From positions 965,001-1,029,000 of the forward strand of contig JAVGWX010000012.1 of the NCBI GenBank assembly GCA_036924085.1: DNA of 64,000 nt. Reading direction: 5' to 3'. Below are positions 43,201-52,200 of the stretch, piece by piece (positions within the stretch are counted from its first letter, which is position 1; each line of letters begins with the position of its first letter). Made by a program: the position numbers and the translations under genes. The notes beneath the pieces are model-generated. The model was not told the origin of the DNA and did no database searches. It saw nothing but the letters and a program-made list of their open reading frames with translations. The DNA is from Ariolimax columbianus (Eukaryota; Mollusca; Gastropoda; Stylommatophora; Arionidae).

Positions 43201-46200
43201 CATTGAACACTGGCCGTCCATGTCACGGGAGCACCTCGCTGGGACCGAGGGAGGAGTTATAGTGTCCGGCCAGCTGCGACACGTGATAGATTATCTAGCT
43301 GATCTCCTGGCTGCATCCAGGCGTGTGATCCACTACTTGCAGACTTTCCTATCATACACCAACGACCTTATTTAGGTCAGAGCAAGACCATTCAGAGAGG
43401 GATAACAGCAAACTCACAAGCAGGTTGTTGTCAATCCAGCTACCTCACAGACCAGTTTCTGTACCTCACAGACCAGTTTCTGTACCTCACAGACCAGTTT
43501 CTGTACCTCACAGACCAGTTTCTGTACCTCACAGACCAGTTTCTGTACCTCACAGACCAGTTTCTGTACCTCACAGACCAGTTTCTGTACCTCACAGACC
43601 AGTTTCTGTACCTCACAGACCAGTTTCTGTACCTCACAGACCAGTTTCTGTCCATGTAACCTTGTAGTTGGGAACTGGAATGTTAATGAAGAGTATACAG
43701 TTAAGAAGAGAAGCAATGTGGAAACAGTGGAACAACAGAATGGATCACATTTGCTGGAAGGAGAAACAATGTGGAAACAGTGGAACAACAGAATGGATCA
43801 CATTTGCTGGAAGGAGAAACAAACATATAAAGTCCTGGTAAGTTTAGGAATGGCGAGGGATTTCATGAAAGATTGACAAATTGGATCAAATATTCTGGAC
43901 ATTTAAAAAACAACCGATTGGAGGATACTAGCAAGTCAAAAAGCTGAGGCTGAGGTCTATTACAGCCAGACTTTGATGCTGAGGTGGACAAGAAGCTGAG
44001 GCTGAGGTCTATTACAGCCAGACTTTGATGCTGAGGTGGATAAGAAGCTGAGGCTGAGGTCTATTACAGCCATACTTTGATGCTAAGGTGGACAAGAAGC
44101 TGAGGCTGAGGTCTATTACAGCCAGACTTTGATGCTAAGGTGGACAAGAAGCTGAGGCTGAGGTCTATTACAGCCAGACTTTGATGCTGAGGTGGACAAG
44201 AAGCTGAGGCTGGGGTCTATTACAGCCAGACTTTGATGCTGAGGTGGACAAGAAGCTGAGGCTGAGGTCTATTACAGCCAGACTTTGATGCTGAGGTGGA
44301 CAAGAAGCTGAGGCTGAGGTCTATTACAGCCAGACTTTGATGCTAAGGTGGACAAGAAGCTGAGGCTGGGGTCTATTACAGCCAGACTTTGATGCTGAGG
44401 TGGACAAGAAGCTGAGGCTGAGGTCTATTACAGCCAGACTTTGATGCTGAGGTGGACAAGAAGCTGAGGCTGAGGTCTATTACAGCCAGACTTTGATGCT
44501 GAGGTGGACAAGAAGCTGAGGCTGAGGTCTATTACAGCCAGACTTTGATGCTAAGGTGGACAAGAAGCTGAGGCTGAGGTCTATTACAGCCAGACTTTGA
44601 TGCTGAGGTGGACAAGAAGCTGAGGCTGAGGTCTATTACAGCCGGACTTTGATGCTAAGGTGGACAAGAAGCTGAGGCTGAGGTCTATTACAGCCAGACT
44701 TTGATGCTGAGGTGGACAAGAAGCTGAGGCTGAGGTCTATTACAGCCAGACTTTGATGCTGAGGTGGACAAGAAGCTGAGGCTGAGGTCTATTACAGCCA
44801 GACTTTGATGCTGAGGTGGACAATTGACATCATCATCACACTGGGAGTGGAATGGGGATGAGGGGCCTCTGTCGCAGGTCATCGACCAGCATTTGTGTAT
44901 ACATTTGGTGGAAGGCTGTGAGTCATCTGTCGCAGGTACATGAAATCACAGGAACCTTTAGTTGACAGGTGACAGTTGGAAGCTTGTCACAGACTTTCTG
45001 ACATCCCACCTTCTGGGAACATGGTCTGTGTCTGTCTACTAAATGCTGACTATCTCTCCTGACTGCAGACCTTACTAGTCTATGACCAGCTGACCATCTC
45101 TCCTGACTGATGACCTTACTAGTCTATGACCAGCTGACCATCTCTCCTGACTGCTGACCTTACTAGTCTATGACCAGCTGACCATCTCTCCTGACTGATG
45201 ACCTTACTAGTCTATGACCAGCTGACCATCTCTCCTGACTGCTGACCTTACTAGTCTATGACCAGCTGACCATCTCTCCTGACTGCTGACCTTACTAGTC
45301 TATGACCAGCCATCTTTCCCCTGCTGCTGGCCTGAGATTCCCATGTGTGTTGCAGATCTTTGCTGGATGACTCATCTTTTATTGAAGCTGTGAGGAAAGT
45401 CCGAGCGGAGCCCATACCTTACTTCTGTCAGTTCACAGACATAGAGCCAGACTCAGCACAGGTCAGGTCAATGATCCCCTCCGAGAACGTAGACTCACCC
45501 ATTGTGGATGAGGTAAGACGATGGATGATGTTGGGTGGTGGATGATGTGTGCTGATGAATGATGTGAGGTGAGGTAATGGATGGATTATGTGAGGTGATG
45601 GATGATGTGAGGTGATGTATGATGTGAGGTGATGGATGATGTGAGCTGATGTATGATGTGAGGTGATGGATGATGTGAGGTGATGGATGATGTGAGGTGA
45701 TGGATGATATGAGTTGATGGATGATGTGGTGTGATGGATGGATGATGTGAGGCGATGGATGATATTAGGTGGTGGATGGATGATGTGAGATGCTGGATGG
45801 ATGATGTGGCATTATGGATGGATTATGTGGGGCGATGGATAATATGAGGTGCTGGATGACGTGAAGTGATGGATGATGTCAGGTGATGGATGATGTGTGG
45901 TGATGGATGATGTGAGGTGATGGATGATATGAGGTGATGGATGATATGAGGTGATGGATGATATGAGGTGATGGATGAAATGAGGTGATGGATGATGTGA
46001 GGTAATGGATGATATGAGGTGATGGATGATGTGAGGTGATGGATGATGTGAGGTGATGGATGATATGTGGTGTTGGATTGATGATGTGTGGGGATAGATG
46101 GATGATGTGTGGTGATGGATATACTATGTGAGGTGATATATGATATGAGGTGATGGATGATATGAGGTGATGGATGATATGTGGTGTTGGATTGATGATG

Positions 46201-49200
46201 TGTGGGGATAGATGGATGATGTGTGGTGATGGATAGACTATGTGAGGTGATAGATGATATGAGGTGATGCATGATGTGAGGTGGTGGATGATATGAGGTG
46301 ATGGATAATGTGAGGTGATGGATGATATGAGGGGATGAATGGATGATGTCAGGTGATGGATGATGTGATGTGATAGATGATGTGATGTGATGGTTGATGT
46401 AGGGAAATGGATGATGTGAGGTTATGGATGGATGATGTCAGGTGATTGATGATGTGAGGTTATGGATGGATGATGTGAGGTGATGGATGATGCGAGATTA
46501 TGGATGGATGATGTGGGGTAATGGATGATGTGAGGTGATGGATGGATGAAGTGAGGTGATGGATGAAGTGAGGTGATGGATGATGTGATGTGATGGATGA
46601 TGTGAGGTGATGATTGAGGTGATGGATGATGTGAGGTGATGGATGATGTGAGGTGATGGATGATATGTGGTGTTGGATTGATGATGTGTGGGGATAGATG
46701 GATGAGGTGTGGTGATGGATAGACTATGTGAGGTGATATATGATATGAGGTGATGGATGATGTGAGGTGATGGATGATATGTGGTGTTGGATTGATGATG
46801 TGTGGGGATAGATGGATGATGTGTGGTGATGGATAGACTATGTGAGGTGATAGATGATATGAGGTGATGCATGATGTGAGGTGGTGGATGATATGAGGTG
46901 ATGGATGATGTGAGGTGATGGATGATATGAGATGATGAATGGATGATGTCAGGTGATGGATGATGTGATGTGATAGATGATGTGATGTGATGGTTGATGA
47001 AGGGAAATGGATGATGTGAGGTTATGGATGGATGATGTCAGGTGATTGATGATGTGAGGTTATGGATGGATGATGTGAGGTAATGGATGATGTGAGGTGA
47101 TGGATGGATGAAGTGAGGTGATGGATGATGTGAGGTGATGGATGATGTTATGGATGATGTGATGGATGATGTGAGGTGATGGATGGATGATGTGGGGTGA
47201 TGTATGATGTGAGGTTATAGATGATGTGAGGTGATGGATGATGTGAGGTGATGGATTAATGATGTGGGGTGATGGATGATGTGAGGTGATGGATGAATTA
47301 TGTGGGGTGATGGATGATGTGAGGTGAGGTAAAGGATGGATTATATGAGGTGATTGATGATGTGCGGTGATGGATGATGTGAGGTGATGGATTATGTAAG
47401 GTGATGGATGATGTCAGGTGATGGATGATGTAAGGTGATGGATAATGGGATGTTATGGATGATGAGAGGCTATGGATGGATGATGTGAGGTTATGGATGG
47501 ATGATGTGAGGTGATGGATGATGTGAGGTGATGGATGAAGTGAGGTGATGGATGATGTGATGTGATGGATGATGTGAGGTGATGATTGAGGTGATGGATG
47601 ATGTGAGGTGATGGATGGATTATGTGGGTTGATGGATGATGTGGCATGATGGATGTATTGTGTGGGGTGATGGATGATGTCAGGTGATGGATGATGTGAG
47701 GTTATGGATGGATGATGTGAGGTAATGGATGATGTGAGGTGATGGATGGATGAAGTGAGGTGATGGATGATGTGAGGTGATGGATGATGTTATGGATGAT
47801 GTGATGGATGATGTGAGGTGATGGATGGATGATGTGGGGTGATGTATGATGTGAGGTTATAGATGATGTGAGGTGATGGATGATGTAAGGTGATGGATTA
47901 ATGATGTGGGGTGATGGATGATGTGAGGTGATGGAGGAATTATGTGGGGTGATGGATGATGTGAGGTGAGGTAAAGGATGGATTATATGAGGTGATGGAT
48001 GATATGAGGTGATGGATGATGTGAGGTGATGGATTATGTAAAGTGATGGATGATGTCAGGTGATGGATGATGTAAGGTGATGGATAATGGGATGTTATGG
48101 ATGATGGGAGGCTATGGATGGATGATGTGATGGTATGGATGGATGATGTGAGGTGATGGATGAAGTGAGGTGATGGATGAAGTGAGGTGATAGATGATGT
48201 GATGTGATGGATGATGTGAGGTGATGATTGAGGTGATGGATGATGTGAGGTGATGGATGGATTATGTGGGTTGATGGATGATGTGGCATGATGGATGTAT
48301 TGTGTGGGGTGATGGATGATGTCAGGTGATGGATGATGTGAGGTTATTGATGATGTGAGGAGATGGATGGATGATGTGAGGTGATGGATGATGTGATGCG
48401 ATGGATGATGTGAAGGGATGGATAGATTATGTGACGTGATGGATGATGCGAAGTGGTGGGTGATGTGAGGTGATGGATGAGGTGAGGTGATGGATGATAT
48501 GAGGTGATGGATGATGTGAGGTGATGGATAATTTAAGGTGATGGACTATGTGAGGTGATTAATGATGTGCGGTGATGGATGATGATGTGGCATGATGGAT
48601 GGATTATGTGTGGGATGATGGATGATGTTAGCTGATGGATGATATGAGTTGATGGTTTATGTGTGGTGATAGATGTATGATGTGTGGTGATGGATGGATC
48701 ATGTGGTGATAGATGGATGATGTTAGGTGATCGATATTATGAGGCGATGGATGATGTGAGGTGATGGATGATATGAGGTGATGGATGGATGGTGTGTGGT
48801 GATGGAGGATGTGTGGTGATGGATGGATGATGTGTGGTGATGGAGGATGTGTGGTGATGGATGGATGATGTGAGGTGATGGATGAATTTAGGTGATGGTT
48901 GATGTGAGGTGATGGATGGATGATGTGTGGTGATGGATGATTTGAAGTGATGGATGATGGGAGGTAATGGATTATATGAGGTGATGGATGATATGAGGTG
49001 ATGGAGGATATTAGGTGATGGATTATATGATTTGAAGGATGGATGATGTGAGGTGATGGATGATATGTGTTGATGGATGATATGAGGTGATGGATGATTT
49101 GATGTGATGTATGATTTAAGGTGATGGATGATGTGAGGTTATTAATGATGTGCGGTGATGGATGATATGTGATGGATGATATGAGGTGATGGATAATGTG

Positions 49201-52200
49201 AGGTGATGGATGGATGATGTGAGGTGAAGGATGATATGAGGTGATGGATGATGTGAGGTGATGGATGATATGTGATGGATGATATGAGGTGATGGATGAT
49301 GTTAGGTGATGAATGATATGAGGTAATAGATCTGGGATGTGATGGCGGATGATGTGAGATTATGGATGGATTATTGGGGGTGATGGATGATGTGGCATGA
49401 TGGATGGATTATGAGGGGTGATGGATGATGTTAGCTGATGGATGATATGAGTTGGTGGTCTATGTGTGGTGATGGATGTATGATGTGTGGTGATGGATGG
49501 ATGATGTGGTGATAGATGGATGATGTTAGGTGATGGATATTATGAGGCGATGGGATATGTGAGGTGATGGATGATGTGTGGTGATGGATTATGTGTGGTG
49601 ATGGATGGATGATGTGTGGTGATGGATGATGTGTTGTGATGGATGGATGATGTGAGGTGATGAATGATATGAGGTGATGGATGATGTGAGGTGATGGAAG
49701 GATGATGTGTGGTGATGGATGATATGAGGTGATGGATTATGAGGTGATGAGTTATGAGGTGATGGATTATGAGGTGATGGATGATGGGAAGTGATGGATT
49801 ACATGAAGTGATGGATTACATGAGGTGATGGATGATATGAGGTGATGGAGGATATTAATGGAGGGATGATATGTAATGGATGATATGAGGTGATGAATGA
49901 TGTAAGGTGATAAAGGATGATGTGTGGTGATGGATGATGTGATGTTATGGATGATCGGAAGTGATGGATGGATGATGTGTGATGATGGATGGATGATGTG
50001 AGGGGATGGATGATGTGTTGTGATGGATGGATGATGTGAGGTGATGAATGATATGAGGTGATGGATTATGTGAGGTGATGGAAGGATGATGTGTGGTGAT
50101 GGATGATATGAGGTGATGGATGATGTGAGGTGATGGATTAAATGAGGTGATGGATGATGGGAAGTGATGGATTACATTAGGTGATGGATTAAATGAGGTG
50201 ATGGATGATGGGAAGTGATGGATTACATGAGGTGATGGATGATATGAGGTGATGGAGGATATTAGTTGAGGGATGATATGTAATGGATGATATGAGGTGA
50301 TGAATGATGTGAGGTGATGACGGATGATGTGTGGTGATGGATGATGTGAGGTGATGAATGGATAATGTGAAGTGATGGATGATGTGAGGTTATGGATGAT
50401 CGGAAGTGATGGATGGATGATGTGTGATGATGGATGGATAATGTGAGGGGATGGATGATGTGAAGTAATGGATGATGTGAGGTGATGGATGATGTGAGGG
50501 GATGGATGGATGATGTGAGGTGATGGATGATGTGAGGTAATGGATGGACAATGTGAGGTGATGGATGATGTGAGGTGATGTGTGGTGATGGATGATTTTA
50601 GGTTATGGACGATGTAAAGTTATGAATGGATGATGTGAGAGTGATGGATGATGTGAGGTGATGGATGGATGATGTGAGGTGATGGATGGCTGATTTGAGA
50701 TGATTGATGATGTTAGGTTTATTGATGTTTTGAAGTGATGGATAAATTATGTGAGGTGATGGATGATGTTAGGTGATGAATGATGTGAGGTGATGGATGA
50801 ATGATGTGAGGTAATGGATGGATGATGTGAGGTGATGGATGATGTGAGGTAATGGATGGACGATGTGAGGTGATGGATGATGTGAGGTGATGGATGATGT
50901 GAAGTTATGAATGGATGATGTGTGGTGATAAATGGATGATATTAGGTGATGAATTATGTGAAGTAATGGGTGATGTGAGGTGATGGATGATGTGAGGAGA
51001 TGGATGGATGATGTGAGAGTGATGGATGATGTGAGGTGATGGATGGATGATGTTAGGTGATGGATGGCTGAATTGAGGTGATTGATGATGTGAGGTGATG
51101 GATGATGTGAGGTGATGGATGATGTGAGGTGATGAATGATGTGAGGTGATGGATGAATGATGTGAGATGATGGATGGATGATGTGAGGTGATGGATGATG
51201 TGAGGTAATGGATGGATGATGTGTGGTGATGGATGATGTGACGTGATGGATGAATGATGTGAGGTGATGGATGGTTGATGTGAGATGATGGATGATCTTA
51301 GGTGATGGATGATGTGAGTGAATGGATGATATGAGGTGATGGATGAATGATGTGAGGTGATGGATGATGTGAGGTGATGGATGAATGATGTGTGGTGATG
51401 GATGATGTGACGTGATGGATGGATGATGTGTGGTGATGGATGATTTGTGGTGATGGATGGATGATGTGAGGTGATGAATGGTATGAGGTGATTGATGATG
51501 TGCGGTTATGGATCAATGATGTTTGGTGATGGATGATATGAGGTGATGGAGGATGTGAGGTGATGCATGATATGAGGTGATGGATTATGTGAGGTGATGG
51601 ATGAATGATGTGAGGTGATGGATGGTTGATGTGAGGTGATGGATGATATGAGGTGATGGATGATGTGAGTGAATGGATGATATGAGGTGATGGATGATGT
51701 GAGGTGATGGATGATATGTGATGGACGATATGAGGTGATGGATGATGTGAGGTGATGGATGGATGATGTTTGGTTATGGATGATGTGAGGCAATGGATGG
51801 TTGATGTGAGGTAATGGATGATGTGAGGTAATGGAGAATATGAGGTGATGGATGATGTGAGGTGATGAAGGATGTGAGGTAATGGATGGATGATGTGAGG
51901 TGATGGATGATGTTAGGTGAAATATGAATGATGTGGAGTGATTTGAGGCGAAGGATGGGGGATGTGAGGTAATGGATGATGAGGAGTGATGGATGGTTTG
52001 AGATAATGGATGGATGGATTATGTAAAGTGACAAATGGACGATATCAGGTGATGTATTGATGATTTGAGGTGATGGATGATTGGTATATGATAATAAGAT
52101 GATGTATATATGATGTTGGATAACGGAAATAGAATGTAAGGGATTGATTGATGTGGTGAACTGACCTTGAGCTGCCTCCACAGGATGTTGTATCTATTGT

